A DNA stretch of 64,000 bases from Actinoplanes sp. NBC_00393 (GCF_036053395.1 NZ_CP107942.1:6714501-6778500); one strand, 5' to 3'. Positions 32,913 through 41,960 are shown, counted from the stretch's first letter. Translations and numbers: made by a program. The notes: generated by a model from the letters alone, not told the origin.

Positions 32913-34283
32913 ATGAACCGGAGCGGCCCCGTCGTCGGCCTCGCCTGCGCCGTACAGTTCATCGACGTCGTCGGCGTGACCCTCCTGGTCGTCGCGCTGC
33001 CCGCCATCCAGCAGGACCTTTCGCTGGGGCCCGCCGCGCTGTCCTGGGCTGCCGCGATCTACGCGCTGGCCTTCGGCGGCCTGCTGATCCTCGGCGGCCG
33101 GACAGCGGACCTGCTCGGCCACCGTCCGATGTTCATCGCCGGCAACGCTGTGGTGGTGGCCGGCTCGATCCTCTGCGCCGTCGCGGACTCCGCCGCGGTC
33201 CTCCTCGCCGGCCGCGCGCTCCAGGGCATCGGCGCGGCCGCCTCGGTGCCGGCCGCGCTCGCCGCCATCCTCGCCGTCGTGCCGGCCGGTCCCCGCCGCG
33301 GCCGCGCCCTGGGCCTGTGGACGATGGCCGGCGCGGTGGGCGGCGCCTCCGGCTTCGTCCTCGGCGGCGTGGTGACCGAGCTCGTCGGCTGGCGCTGGCT
33401 CTTCGCCGTGGTCGCACTGGTCGCCCTCGTGGCAGCGGTTGCTGCGCCCGGCGTGCTACCGCCCGATCGGGAGCGGGCCACCCGGGAGCCGCTGGACATT
33501 CTGGGCGCCGCCCTGGTCACCGGTGCTGCCGTACTGGTCATGGTCGGCCTGCAGCGCGCCGAGACGTCCGGCTTCAGCGCAGTGTCCTCCTGGCTGCCGC
33601 TGCTGCTCGCGCCCGCGGTCGCGGCGGCGTTCGCCGCCTGGGAGCGGCGAACCGCGGCGCCCCTGGTGCCGCCGCACCTGTGGTCGCTTTCCACCTTCCG
33701 GGTGGGCGCCGGGACCGCGTTCCTGCTGACCGCCACGACCAGCGGCGGCAGCGTGATCAGCACGCTGTTCCTGCAGGACCAGCTGCACCTCTCCCCCGGC
33801 CAGAGCGGCGCGGCGTTCTTGCTGGTCAGCGGCGGCGTGGCGGCCACGTCCCTGGCCGCTCCGGCGGTACTGCGCCGCGTGGGCACCACCGCAACCCTCC
33901 TGGCCGGCTTCGCCGTGGTGGCCGCCGCCATGCTCACCCAGGCCCTCGCCGTGGCGCTGCACAGCCTGCCGGTCTTCCTGCCCGGCCTGGCCCTGACCGG
34001 CCTCGGCCTGGGCTTGGCCTCGGTGGCCTCGACGACCCACGGCACCACCAACGCCGACGAGTCGACGTCGGGCGTCATCGGGGGCCTGCTGAACGCCGCC
34101 GCCCAGATCGGCACCGCGGTAGGCATAGCCCTGCTGCTGACCACCGCCACCACGTGGCCCGGCAACGGCGAACTGGCCGCCTACGGCGTTGCCGCCCTGA
34201 CTTGCGTCGGAGCGTTGGCAGCGGTCGCGCTCAGCGCCAGCACTCGGACAGCGGCAGAAGGCACCCACGAACGCCAGTCCTAG
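32913..34283 (+). CDS. MFS multidrug-type transporter (DHA2-like)
   Basis: A 456-residue major facilitator with about 12-14 membrane spans. Seen: first helix FIDVVGVTLLVVALPAIQQDLSL, the loop 2-3 motif GGRTADLLGHRPMF, and the antiporter-type motif GGASGFVLGGVVTELVGWRWLF at helix 5. This is the DHA2/EmrB-like drug:proton antiporter pattern. The start at 32913 is the first methionine before helix 1. It is divergent from the helicase with about 100 bases between, so the two may share control. No regulator is adjacent. The substrate is unknown. Confidence 0.88.
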   Translation: MNRSGPVVGLACAVQFIDVVGVTLLVVALPAIQQDLSLGPAALSWAAAIYALAFGGLLILGGRTADLLGHRPMFIAGNAVVVAGSILCAVADSAAVLLAGRALQGIGAAASVPAALAAILAVVPAGPRRGRALGLWTMAGAVGGASGFVLGGVVTELVGWRWLFAVVALVALVAAVAAPGVLPPDRERATREPLDILGAALVTGAAVLVMVGLQRAETSGFSAVSSWLPLLLAPAVAAAFAAWERRTAAPLVPPHLWSLSTFRVGAGTAFLLTATTSGGSVISTLFLQDQLHLSPGQSGAAFLLVSGGVAATSLAAPAVLRRVGTTATLLAGFAVVAAAMLTQALAVALHSLPVFLPGLALTGLGLGLASVASTTHGTTNADESTSGVIGGLLNAAAQIGTAVGIALLLTTATTWPGNGELAAYGVAALTCVGALAAVALSASTRTAAEGTHERQS

Positions 34284-34361
34284 CGACGGCCCGATGCAGT
34301 CCCGCGGAGCATCCTCGACAAGACGCCACCTGTGCGGGACAGACTCGACAGCGCCAACCCG

Positions 34362-35561
34362 CTATGCGGAACAGAAATGACGGCGCCGACCTAGCCCGCG
34401 AAGCAACCGACAAACGCCTCCAGCCCGCGAGCAGGCAGGACAGGGCGCCGGCAGTCCCGCTAACCGGACCGCACGTGGCGGACCAGGCCCGGGCCACGGG
34501 GCGCCGCTGTCACGGGGGCACCGTCGGCCCAGATTCATTGCCACGTCGCGTTTGTCGCCTCGGCTAATTCCGGTCGGAATGCGAACATGACGCCCCGGAT
34601 TTCCGCCGCACGTCATTTCGGCCAGCAGCTTCCTCCGGCCCGCACCGCCCATTGACAAAGATACCGGATATCGGCATTTCGGACGGCGCCCATCTGGCTC
34701 ACTCGAATACAACTGATCTCGATCAGAAGTCCCGCTTCGACTAATCGAATTCGGTGCCGCGTCGCCACAGGCCCGGATGGACACGTTCGCCGCCAGGCGT
34801 ATCCCACATCGAGTCTGTCGGAATTTTTGGCGCTCCTGTGTTCCAGCCAATCGACTTCGCGGCGGGATCACAGACCGCACCCGAAGCCGTGCGAAGGCTG
34901 ACCGCAGCGCGGAAGACGGTATGCGCGCTGCGACATGCGCCAGCGGCGCTGCCAGCACCGACCGGCGCGCGACCCCAACATACGGCGGCACAACCCGAAC
35001 CAGTGGCAACACAACCGGGATCAGCGGCGGCGCAGCCGAACCGCCAGGCGCAGCAGAACCGCCCGGCGCAGCCGAACCGCCCGGCGCAGCCGGATCGTCG
35101 GGCCCAACCGAATCGTGCTGCGGCGGCACAGCCGGGGCCGGGGCCGCAGCCGGAACCAGGGCCGCGGCCGGATCGTGCGGCGCGACCGGGATCGGCGGCG
35201 AGACAGCCGCGGTCAGGTCTGCCGGCGCTGGAACCGGGACATGTCCGCAGTCGTGCGGCGCAACCGGGACCGGTGGCGGCACAGCCGAGTCGGATGGCAA
35301 CGCAGCCGGAACCGGCGACGCAGCCGGAACCGGCGACGCAGGGTCCAGCGGAGCGCTGCTCTTGTCAGCCTCCGTCGCCGGCATGGAGCCGCCCTGCCGG
35401 ATGCGTCGAAGCTTTTCGGCATGGCGCCGCCGCAAGCCCCACACGCGATGCCGCTCATGTTCACGGCGAAACTCGTCACGGTCAGCAGAATAATTTCGTG
35501 CAGCGGTCCGATCGCGCATCCTCGCCATTTCTGCGCGATTGAACAACGACGTCTGCCCCAT
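34362..35561 (-). CDS. Hypothetical Pro/Ala-rich protein, boundaries uncertain
   Basis: Only the first 60 or so residues look truly coding: MGQTSLFNRAEMARMRDRTAARNYSADRDEFRREHERHRVWGLRRRHAEKLRRIRQ read as a basic, helical segment. Then follows about 140 residues rich in Pro, Ala and Val with short repeats (three tandem AAPGGS copies), and then about 200 residues with no protein-like character. The frame is open to 34362, but a frameshift or decay after about residue 200 is plausible. No domain is recognised. The opposite strand is also open here because of the repeats. Base composition is lower in GC around 34.5-34.8 kb than in neighbouring genes. Confidence 0.35.
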   Translation of the reverse strand: MGQTSLFNRAEMARMRDRTAARNYSADRDEFRREHERHRVWGLRRRHAEKLRRIRQGGSMPATEADKSSAPLDPASPVPAASPVPAALPSDSAVPPPVPVAPHDCGHVPVPAPADLTAAVSPPIPVAPHDPAAALVPAAAPAPAVPPQHDSVGPDDPAAPGGSAAPGGSAAPGGSAAPPLIPVVLPLVRVVPPYVGVARRSVLAAPLAHVAARIPSSALRSAFARLRVRSVIPPRSRLAGTQERQKFRQTRCGIRLAANVSIRACGDAAPNSISRSGTSDRDQLYSSEPDGRRPKCRYPVSLSMGGAGRRKLLAEMTCGGNPGRHVRIPTGISRGDKRDVAMNLGRRCPRDSGAPWPGPGPPRAVRLAGLPAPCPACSRAGGVCRLLRGLGRRRHFCSA

Positions 35562-36579
35562 GCATAAATTCTTCCGGATCCACGAGCCGAAGTGTAAGTA
35601 TTCGATCATGCCAAATTGACGTCTCTGCACGCCCGAAAACCGCCGGACGGATCGCCCGAATGTCGCCGGAGGAGCTGGTGGAGAGACCATAGATCAGGTC
35701 GCCCGACAGACCCCAGCGGAGGTCGCCCTGGGACATGCCGGAGGCGTCCGTAGCGGGATCCTCACCTAGAACGCGTCCGAGACGTAATAGAGGCGTCCGT
35801 GGAGAGACGCGGACGGGCATTGGAGGGGAACCGTCCGGCGGATGCCGGCATATGGGGATTGGGGCGAAGAGGTGAAACGGTGACCGGCTACGACGTCACG
35901 GAGGCCGGACAGCATGCAGCCGACCGGACAGCATGCAGCCCGCTGAAAAGCATGCAGCCGACCGGACAGCATTCAGCCGGATGGCCCAAGCGGGCATCCG
36001 GCTGCATGGCGCTGTTGGTGGACCATAGTTGGCAGAATAAGAACCGCATACCCGCAGCTCAGGGCCCAATCGTGACGCTACCGGCCGTACGCCGACGCAC
36101 GCCCTGACCGATTCAGGGGCCGCCGCCCGCCGTAGCGCCACCATGCTGATCCGATGCGTCGTCAGCGTCGGCGACGCTGCCTGGATGTCGTCGTGGAGTG
36201 GTCTGCGGTTGGTGCGGTCTCGAGACGCTGCCGGGGTGCTGGTCGTCTGGTTCGGGGTGGGAGTAGCCCGGCCCGAAGATTCGGCTCGTCGGCTTAGGGC
36301 CCGCCGGCACCGCTACGCGCCTGCGGCGTGCTGCCTGAACGCGGCTGGCGAACAAACGTCGCTGACGGACGGCAGAAGTCCGCGCCGCGGTGAGGCCCTC
36401 CAATGGGTGACTGCCCACCGCTCGACGTAGGCTGATGGGGTATCTGCCGTATCCGGTGGTGCGCTCGGTGGGATGCCAGCAGCTTGTGGCGCTGGATCCG
36501 AATGCGAACGGAACACCCCGGGGCAGGGTCGGAGGTCCTCTCATGGTGGACCGCTGCGCGCGCTTACCCGGGGCCGGCC
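35562..36579. other. About 1 kb without a supported gene
   Basis: No convincing coding region is seen on either strand; short open frames lack ribosome sites and recognisable sequence. It holds a short direct-repeat cluster (35905-35990) and a small perfect hairpin at 36164-36180 (CAGCGTC-GGC-GACGCTG). The last 150 bases are the upstream region of the GAF-ANTAR gene, and GGGGTAT near 36433 resembles a stress-sigma -10 element, but no matching -35 is seen. Confidence 0.5.
35905..35990 (+). repeat. Short direct repeats around GCATGC
   Basis: Four copies of a roughly 19-22-base unit containing GGACAGCATGCAGCCGA or a close variant (one copy has ATTC in place of ATGC, another GAAAAGC in place of GGACAGC). 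Each core is the palindrome GCATGC. The function is unknown; it lies in non-coding DNA. Confidence 0.7.
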
Positions 36580-37332
36580 GTGATCGGTGTGGATGACGCC
36601 GACCGCCGCGTGCGGGTCCAGCAACTTTTGGTCGAGTACGGCCCAGACGTGGACGGCCTGTGTAACGCCTTCCTGCCCGGTCTTGCGGGGGTCGGCGGCG
36701 GGGGTGTGACGGTGATGACGCCGGACACGTCTCAGGTGCGTTATGCCAGCGATCAGGTCAGTGCCCGGGTGGAGCAGTTGCAATTCCTGCTCGGCGAGGG
36801 GCCGTGCCGCGACGCCTACGCCGGGACCGGCGGCCCGGTGCTGGCCGAGGATCTGCGGGCGCCCGGGTGGCAGCGGCACTGGCCGGCGTTCGCCCCGGCC
36901 GCGGTGCAGGCCGGTGCCCACGCGGTGTTCGCACTGCCGCTGCAGGTGGACGGTACCCGGATCGGGGTGCTGGACCTGTATCGCGACGCCGCGGGCGCTT
37001 TGACCGAACAGACCCTGGCCGACGCGCTGACCCTCGCGGATGCGGTCACCGAGCTCCTGCTCGGCGAAACCTTGACCGACGGCGACGACGACGATCCGCT
37101 GCTCGCCGACGGTCGCGGCGAGCATCTGCTGCAGCGCGCCGCGGTGCACCAGGCGACCGGGATGATCAGTGTGCAGCTGGCGGTGCCGGTCGAGGACGCG
37201 CTGGCGCGGCTGCGTGCCCACGCGTTCGCGACCGGCCGGGAACTCGATGAGGTGGCCGCCGATGTGCTGGCGCGGCGGCTGAGCTTCAACGACCGGGACG
37301 ACAAAGGGGACAGGGCAGGTGAGTACCGGTGA
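36580..37332 (+). CDS. GAF-ANTAR sensor protein
   Basis: About 250 residues. A GAF domain (about residues 10-160; LLGEGPCRDAYAGTGGPVLAEDL, GAHAVFALPLQVDGTRIGVLDLYRD) is followed by an ANTAR domain (about 180-240; HQATGMISVQLAVPVEDALARLRAHAFATGRELDEVAADV). ANTAR domains bind paired stem-loops in nascent RNA to cause antitermination; the GAF part probably senses a signal. The GTG at 36580 is a tentative start just before the first helix; the frame is open to an ATG at 36484. It overlaps the next gene by 4 bases, which has the same domains plus a kinase-like ATPase, so the two are coupled. Confidence 0.85.
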   Translation: MIGVDDADRRVRVQQLLVEYGPDVDGLCNAFLPGLAGVGGGGVTVMTPDTSQVRYASDQVSARVEQLQFLLGEGPCRDAYAGTGGPVLAEDLRAPGWQRHWPAFAPAAVQAGAHAVFALPLQVDGTRIGVLDLYRDAAGALTEQTLADALTLADAVTELLLGETLTDGDDDDPLLADGRGEHLLQRAAVHQATGMISVQLAVPVEDALARLRAHAFATGRELDEVAADVLARRLSFNDRDDKGDRAGEYR

Positions 37333-38480
37333 GCACAGCTGACGATCCGGCGATGGTGGACTTGCTGGTAGAGGTCTCCGACACCTTGGTCGCCGACCTT
37401 GATACCGACGGGATGTTGCAGTGGGTGAGCGAACGAGGCCGGCAACTGTTGTCCGCGCAGGCGGCCGGAATCATGCTGGCCGACGCGCGGGGGACGCTAC
37501 GGCTGCTGGCGGCGGCACCCGAGTACACCTCGCAGGCGAGGCTGTTCGAGACGGCGTCCGCACCGCCGCACTGGTGTTTCGCCACCGGGCAGACACTCGT
37601 CGATGCCGACCTCGACGATCCGGACCCGCGGTGGGCCGGGTTCGCCGGACAGGCCCGCGCCGCAGGGTTCCGGTCGGTGGCGGCGGTGCCGATGCGGATC
37701 CGCGACGAGATCATCGGGACGTTCAGTGTGCTGCGGCACCAGACCGGCCCGTTCACCGGCGAACAGTTGCGCCTGACGCAGGCGCTGGCGAACGTGGCCA
37801 CCGTCGGTCTGCTGGTCAAGCGTGACACCGGCTACCGCAGGGTGCTGGCCGGCCGGTCCCAGCAGATCCTCACCGGGCGGGTGGCCGTCGAACGCGCCCG
37901 CGGCATCCTGGCCGAACTGCTCGACACCGACACCGACACCGCCCTTCAGGAACTGCGCCGCCACGCCCTGCGCACCGAACGCACGCTGCGCGCCACCGCG
38001 ATCGAGGTGGTCCGTGCCCTGCCCACGGCAGGCCGGCTCCCCAGCACCGCACCGGCACTACTGGTGCGCTCCATCACCACGGCGTCGTCGCTGTCCGCAC
38101 TACGCGACCTGATCTCAAAGCGGCTGAGCGCCGCGGGACTGGGCGGCTCGGCCCGCGACAGCTTCCTGCTCGCCATCCACGAGGCCGCCACGAACGCCCA
38201 GGAACACGCCGGCAGTGGTCGGCTGTGGCTGTGGCACCACGACGACTACCTATGGTGCGAGATCAGCGACGACGGCCCCGGCCTACCCGCCGACCTCGAG
38301 ATCCCGACCGGAACGCCGGACGTCCACCACCAGCGAGCCGGGCTGTGGCTGATCCGGCGCATCTGCCCCGACATGCTGATCACCAGCAGCACGGCCGGAA
38401 CCCGGCTGCTGCTACGCCAGCCGCTGCCCGCTCAACCCGCCGGTTCACCGTCCGCCGCCGATTCAGGCGCCGGAGGATAA
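37329..38480 (+). CDS. GAF-ANTAR-HATPase protein (anti-sigma kinase-like)
   Basis: A 383-residue protein with three parts: GAF (about residues 5-165; PPHWCFATGQTLVDADLDDPD, RSVAAVPMRIRDEIIGTFSV), an ANTAR-like helical segment (about 178-235; RVAVERARGILAELLDTDTDTALQELRRHALRTERTL), and a C-terminal histidine-kinase-like ATPase of the RsbW/SpoIIAB type (about 255-370) with N box AIHEAATNAQEHAG, G1 box ISDDGPGLP and G2-like AGLWLIRR. Such ATPases phosphorylate STAS anti-anti-sigma factors; STAS genes lie nearby at 38432 and 39788. The GTG start overlaps the upstream gene by 4 bases. Its 3' end overlaps the convergent GAF-ANTAR-STAS gene by 49 bases. Confidence 0.85.
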   Translation: MSTADDPAMVDLLVEVSDTLVADLDTDGMLQWVSERGRQLLSAQAAGIMLADARGTLRLLAAAPEYTSQARLFETASAPPHWCFATGQTLVDADLDDPDPRWAGFAGQARAAGFRSVAAVPMRIRDEIIGTFSVLRHQTGPFTGEQLRLTQALANVATVGLLVKRDTGYRRVLAGRSQQILTGRVAVERARGILAELLDTDTDTALQELRRHALRTERTLRATAIEVVRALPTAGRLPSTAPALLVRSITTASSLSALRDLISKRLSAAGLGGSARDSFLLAIHEAATNAQEHAGSGRLWLWHHDDYLWCEISDDGPGLPADLEIPTGTPDVHHQRAGLWLIRRICPDMLITSSTAGTRLLLRQPLPAQPAGSPSAADSGAGG

Positions 38481-39535
38481 CCCAACAGCGCCGCCGTGTC
38501 GGTGATCCGCATCAGGGTGCGCAGGGCGTCCGAGGCCGCGATCACCCGCAGCTGCCGGCCGCCGGCGACAGCTCGGTCGCGCAGGTCGAGCAGCAGCCGC
38601 AACCCGGCGACATCACAGAACCGCAGCCCGGACAAATCAAACTCCATCACCGGCGCCAGCTCCTCGAGCACCGCAACCAGCCGCCCGGCAACCGCGGCAT
38701 CCATCGGGTGCGCCAACTCACCGCTGACCACCACCAGCAGCACGTCCCCGACCCGGGGAGCCACCGTCACCCGCACGTCCGTACTGTTGGCGCCCGATCC
38801 CATCTCATCGATCACCCGCAGCGCGGCCGCCGACAACGACACGGCGTCCTTCGCAGCCCGTGACCGCAACAGCTGATGCCCGTGGGCGGCATCGCAGCCG
38901 GTATCGGCCATCAGCATCCCGACCGCCCGCTGAACGTTCACCCGCATGTGCAACGCCGTCCCGAGGCCGTTGAGCAACTGCCGCGTACCGGCGTCGCCGT
39001 TCACGGCGAAGCCCTGCGCCGGCATCCGCTCCACAGCGAACACGTGACGCACCCCGTCAGCCAACGAGACCAGCGCCTCCGGCTGCCGGCCGTACATGTT
39101 CAAGACCGCCACCGGACTGCCGCCACCGGCGAACAACGGCACCGACACCACCACCTGCAACCCCAACCGGGTGGCCTGCTCGTGAAAGCCCGGCCACGAC
39201 ATGGTCACGGCCGCCATATCGGGTACCGCCACCGGCATGGCCGTCTGCTCGGCCTGCACACACGGCCCCGCCGTCTCGGCATACTGAGCGTCATCCACCG
39301 CCCGGACCAGGTCACTGCTGGCCGCCACCGTCGTGTAACCGGCACCCCGCCACGCGGTGATCGACGAATAGTCGACACCGTCCACCACCTCGGCCGCCGC
39401 CACCGCGATTCTGGCCAGCAACACGTCAACCACCGCGGTGTCGTCCGAGGCCTCCGCCAACGCCACCAAATCATCGGCCAACTGCCCCCACGGGGCACGC
39501 GGCGACGAACCCGACGCCGCATCACGACGACTCAC
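38432..39535 (-). CDS. GAF-ANTAR-STAS protein
   Basis: A 367-residue protein: GAF (about residues 20-180; AETAGPCVQAEQTAMPVAVPDM, LQVVVSVPLFAGGGSPVAVLNMYGR), an ANTAR-like segment (about 195-245; RVNVQRAVGMLMADTGCDAAHGHQLLRSRAA), and a C-terminal STAS domain (about 255-360; VLLVVVSGELAHPMD, LRFCDVAGLRLLLDL). In STAS anti-anti-sigma factors the residue after the Asp pair is normally a phosphorylated Ser or Thr; here the site reads CDVAGL with Ala, so this copy probably cannot be phosphorylated by an RsbW-type kinase. It is convergent with, and overlaps, the GAF-ANTAR-HATPase gene. Confidence 0.82.
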   Translation of the reverse strand: MSRRDAASGSSPRAPWGQLADDLVALAEASDDTAVVDVLLARIAVAAAEVVDGVDYSSITAWRGAGYTTVAASSDLVRAVDDAQYAETAGPCVQAEQTAMPVAVPDMAAVTMSWPGFHEQATRLGLQVVVSVPLFAGGGSPVAVLNMYGRQPEALVSLADGVRHVFAVERMPAQGFAVNGDAGTRQLLNGLGTALHMRVNVQRAVGMLMADTGCDAAHGHQLLRSRAAKDAVSLSAAALRVIDEMGSGANSTDVRVTVAPRVGDVLLVVVSGELAHPMDAAVAGRLVAVLEELAPVMEFDLSGLRFCDVAGLRLLLDLRDRAVAGGRQLRVIAASDALRTLMRITDTAALLGYPPAPESAADGEPAG

Positions 39536-39787
39536 CTGATCGGCCGCCCATCAGCACCCATGCCCCAACGGTACGTCGCGGCTTGACAGCGCCAAAGGAG
39601 GTCCGTGCCAGCGGAACCCAGTCGCGCTCCAAGCAGAGCAGCGGCAACGCCAGGGGATCACGCATTGTTATCGATCCGAAGCGCCGTAACGACCTCAGAC
39701 GGGGCCACGTCGAGCCATCACCCCACCGCACGCACCGGCGGCGGAGAGGGCCACTGCGAGCCGTCCAGCGCGATGTAAGGCTGTCGG

Positions 39788-40177
39788 TCACTTTCCGAGT
39801 GTGTTGTGGGGCGACGCGTAGTCCAGCAGGACGGGAGTCCGGCACAGGCGCAGCAATTCATTCAGACACGGTCCTGCCGTTGTGATCCGTACCTGGCGCC
39901 CTGATTGGAGGCAGGCCCTGCCGAGGGCGTGCAGGCCGCGCAGACCGGTGAGATCGCAGAAGACGAGCGCGGACAGGTCGAGTTCCAGGCGTTGGCCGTC
40001 GCGGCCGTCGAGGATCTCGGAGAGCCGTCGGTGAAATGTGGCCTTGGTGCCGATGTCGAGGTCTCCGGTGACGGCGATCAGGACGGCATCGGAACGCGGC
40101 TCGATCTCGGTGACCGCGATGCGCCGGCTGGCCACGTCGAGGTTGAGGTTGCACTCTTCGCCGGGTTTGATACTCAT
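39788..40177 (-). CDS. STAS-domain anti-anti-sigma factor
   Basis: A 129-residue single STAS domain (VLIAVTGDLDIGTKATFHRRL, LDLSALVFCDLTGLRGLHAL). The presumed phosphorylation position, in CDLTGL, is a threonine, so this copy could be switched by an anti-sigma kinase, unlike the STAS domain of the neighbouring 367-residue protein. It follows the GAF-HATPase gene by 68 bases on the same strand, giving a likely kinase/antagonist pair. No sigma-B-type sigma factor is seen in the window, so the target sigma must lie elsewhere. Confidence 0.85.
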   Translation of the reverse strand: MSIKPGEECNLNLDVASRRIAVTEIEPRSDAVLIAVTGDLDIGTKATFHRRLSEILDGRDGQRLELDLSALVFCDLTGLRGLHALGRACLQSGRQVRITTAGPCLNELLRLCRTPVLLDYASPHNTLGK

Positions 40178-40245
40178 CGTTGCCTACTCCGGAGTCGGAG
40201 GCACGGCGGGCCGATGTCTCGGCGCGGTGTGTCGCTGTGCGGCAT

Positions 40246-41298
40246 TCATCGGGGTGGGCGTCGCCCAAGCTGATAGCTCAGCAGCAGGCGGGTGCCGGTG
40301 GGGTCGGTGATGATGTCCATGCTGGGGCAGGAGCGTCGGATGATGGTCAGCCCGGACCAGCCGAGATTTCGATGGCTGGCAGCAGCGCGGTCATCAGTGG
40401 GGCCACCCGCCGGGATTCCGGGGCCATGATCGCTGATCTCGCACCACAGACGGCCATCGCGCCGCCACAGCAACAGTTGGCCGTGCCCGCCGCCGTGGTC
40501 CACGGCGTTGGTCACCGCTTCGTGGACGGCCAGCACGAGCCGGTGCGTGTGGTTGCCGCGTAGCCCCTGCTGGATGGCGAGGGTGCGAATCTGCTCGCGG
40601 ACCGGGCCGAGCATCGCCGCGCCGAACCAGCAGGCCAGCAGCACATTGTCCGCCGCATCAGGCGTGGTGGTGGGTGTGATGGTACGGGCCGCGCCGGCCG
40701 TGTTCTCGGATCGTATGCTGCGCCAGCCGTGGGTGAAGACGTCCGTCAGGTTCAGGTCGTGGCGTTCGAGGGTGAGCAGTTCGGCGGTGGCGGCGGTGAA
40801 GGTTGCCGCCGCCATCTGATCGGCGCTGTTCAGCGGGCCGGGTGTGTTGCGGTACAGGTCGACGGCGCCGTCGTGGTGGACCCCGCCGGCGTGCAGGGGC
40901 AGTGCGAACACCGCTCGCGCTCCGGCGTCCAGCGCGGCCGGCGTGAATCGTGGCCACCGCTGCCGCCACGAACCGGAGGCAAGATCGGTGGCGAGTATCG
41001 GCCGGCGCATCGTGGTGGCGTCGCGGCAGGGTCCTTCGTCCAGGGTGAGCTGGGCGGTCTCGAGCCGGGAGCTGGCCGTGTCGCTGGAGAAGCGGATGCG
41101 GGGCTCGGACCCGGGCGGGCCGGCCGACAGCCCGATTCCGGCGATGGCGGGAATCAGTGCGGTGCCCGCGTGGCACAAGCTGGTGACGTCCGGTCCGTAG
41201 GCGCTGACCAGGTCCCACACCATGTTCCGGTGACCGTTGCCGTGCTGGTTCTTGCGGTCGGCTACGGCTTTCCTGGCAGAGGATTGTTCACCCGTCAT
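40246..41298 (-). CDS. GAF-HATPase protein (RsbW-like kinase)
   Basis: A 350-residue protein with an N-terminal GAF domain (about residues 25-185; LDEGPCRDATTMRRPILATDL, ARAVFALPLHAGGVHHDGAVDLYRN) and a C-terminal RsbW/SpoIIAB-like ATPase (about 225-345) with N box AVHEAVTNAVDHGGG, G1 box ISDHGPGIP and SGLTIIRRSCPSMD. Unlike the 37329 protein it has no clear ANTAR segment between the two. It probably senses a signal through GAF and phosphorylates, or sequesters, a partner such as the STAS protein encoded next on the same strand. It is upstream of, and likely co-transcribed with, that gene. Confidence 0.85.
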   Translation of the reverse strand: MTGEQSSARKAVADRKNQHGNGHRNMVWDLVSAYGPDVTSLCHAGTALIPAIAGIGLSAGPPGSEPRIRFSSDTASSRLETAQLTLDEGPCRDATTMRRPILATDLASGSWRQRWPRFTPAALDAGARAVFALPLHAGGVHHDGAVDLYRNTPGPLNSADQMAAATFTAATAELLTLERHDLNLTDVFTHGWRSIRSENTAGAARTITPTTTPDAADNVLLACWFGAAMLGPVREQIRTLAIQQGLRGNHTHRLVLAVHEAVTNAVDHGGGHGQLLLWRRDGRLWCEISDHGPGIPAGGPTDDRAAASHRNLGWSGLTIIRRSCPSMDIITDPTGTRLLLSYQLGRRPPR

Positions 41299-41626
41299 GA
41301 CTGGGGACCTCGAGTCCGCCTCGGCACCGCCGCGACGAATTCGAACCCGGCATCACATACGCCGGCATCCCACCGAGGCAGAGGGTCCTCCGCCTGTCGG
41401 CGGATTATCTTCAAGCTACCCCGGACAGCAGCCCAGAACCGGCCACGACTGTGCCATCGGCCGCAGATGCCACGATCGGGGCAGATGAGCGTATTGCGCC
41501 TCCGGGAGGGTGGGCGACGGTCGTCACCCTCGACGCGGCACCCCCTGCTGCGGCCCGGTCTGGGAGCGTCACGTCGGGTCGCCGATGGCATGGTCAGGGC
41601 TCCGCCTGGACTGGCGACCTGAGCCG

Positions 41627-41960
41627 ATGCCTGGCTCTGCGAAACGGAACGTCATCGACTACGTGGCCCGGCGGATCCCGGAGTCCCGTGACGGGACCTG
41701 TCTGCGAATGGCGATCGACGGTCCCGACGGATCCGGCAAAGGGCTTCTGGCAGAACTCCTTCAACTACCAGCGGTTCCGCAGCGACGTCCTAGACCCGTT
41801 CGCGCCGGGCGGCTCCCATCGCTATCGGCCGGCCGCACACGATCTCGCCACGGTCACCGCACACGATCCCGGCCTGCCCGGCGCGGTGGCACCTCGTGGA
41901 AGCGGGCCGACTGGATCCGCTGCGCCCAGCCGGTGTGCTGGATTCCGCAGACCCTGGTAG
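41627..41960 (+). pseudogene. Decayed uridine kinase-like gene
   Basis: The first piece (from the ATG at 41627) reads NVIDYVARRIPESRDGTCLRMAIDGPDGSGKG, the N-terminus and P-loop of an actinobacterial uridine-kinase-like protein. A shifted frame from about 41735 reads KGFWQNSFNYQRFRSDVLDPFAPGG then SHRYRPAAHDLATVTAHDPG, a stretch that in intact homologues lies roughly 40-50 residues after the P-loop. The two meet at AAAGGGCTTCTGG, so an internal deletion with a frame change has fused them. Recognisable sequence fades after about 41880; the frame ends at 41960. The remaining DNA to the IS21 element (42318) has a stop-free frame but no family I recognise. Confidence 0.65.

Noticed and set aside
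34754..35567. Plus-strand Gln/Pro/Ala-rich open frames
   Set aside because: They mirror the Pro/Ala repeats of the opposite strand and have no ribosome site or domain.
36430..36440. Stress-sigma (SigB/SigF-type) promoter before the GAF-ANTAR gene
   Set aside because: GGGGTAT resembles the -10 element, but no GTTT-type -35 lies at the right distance.
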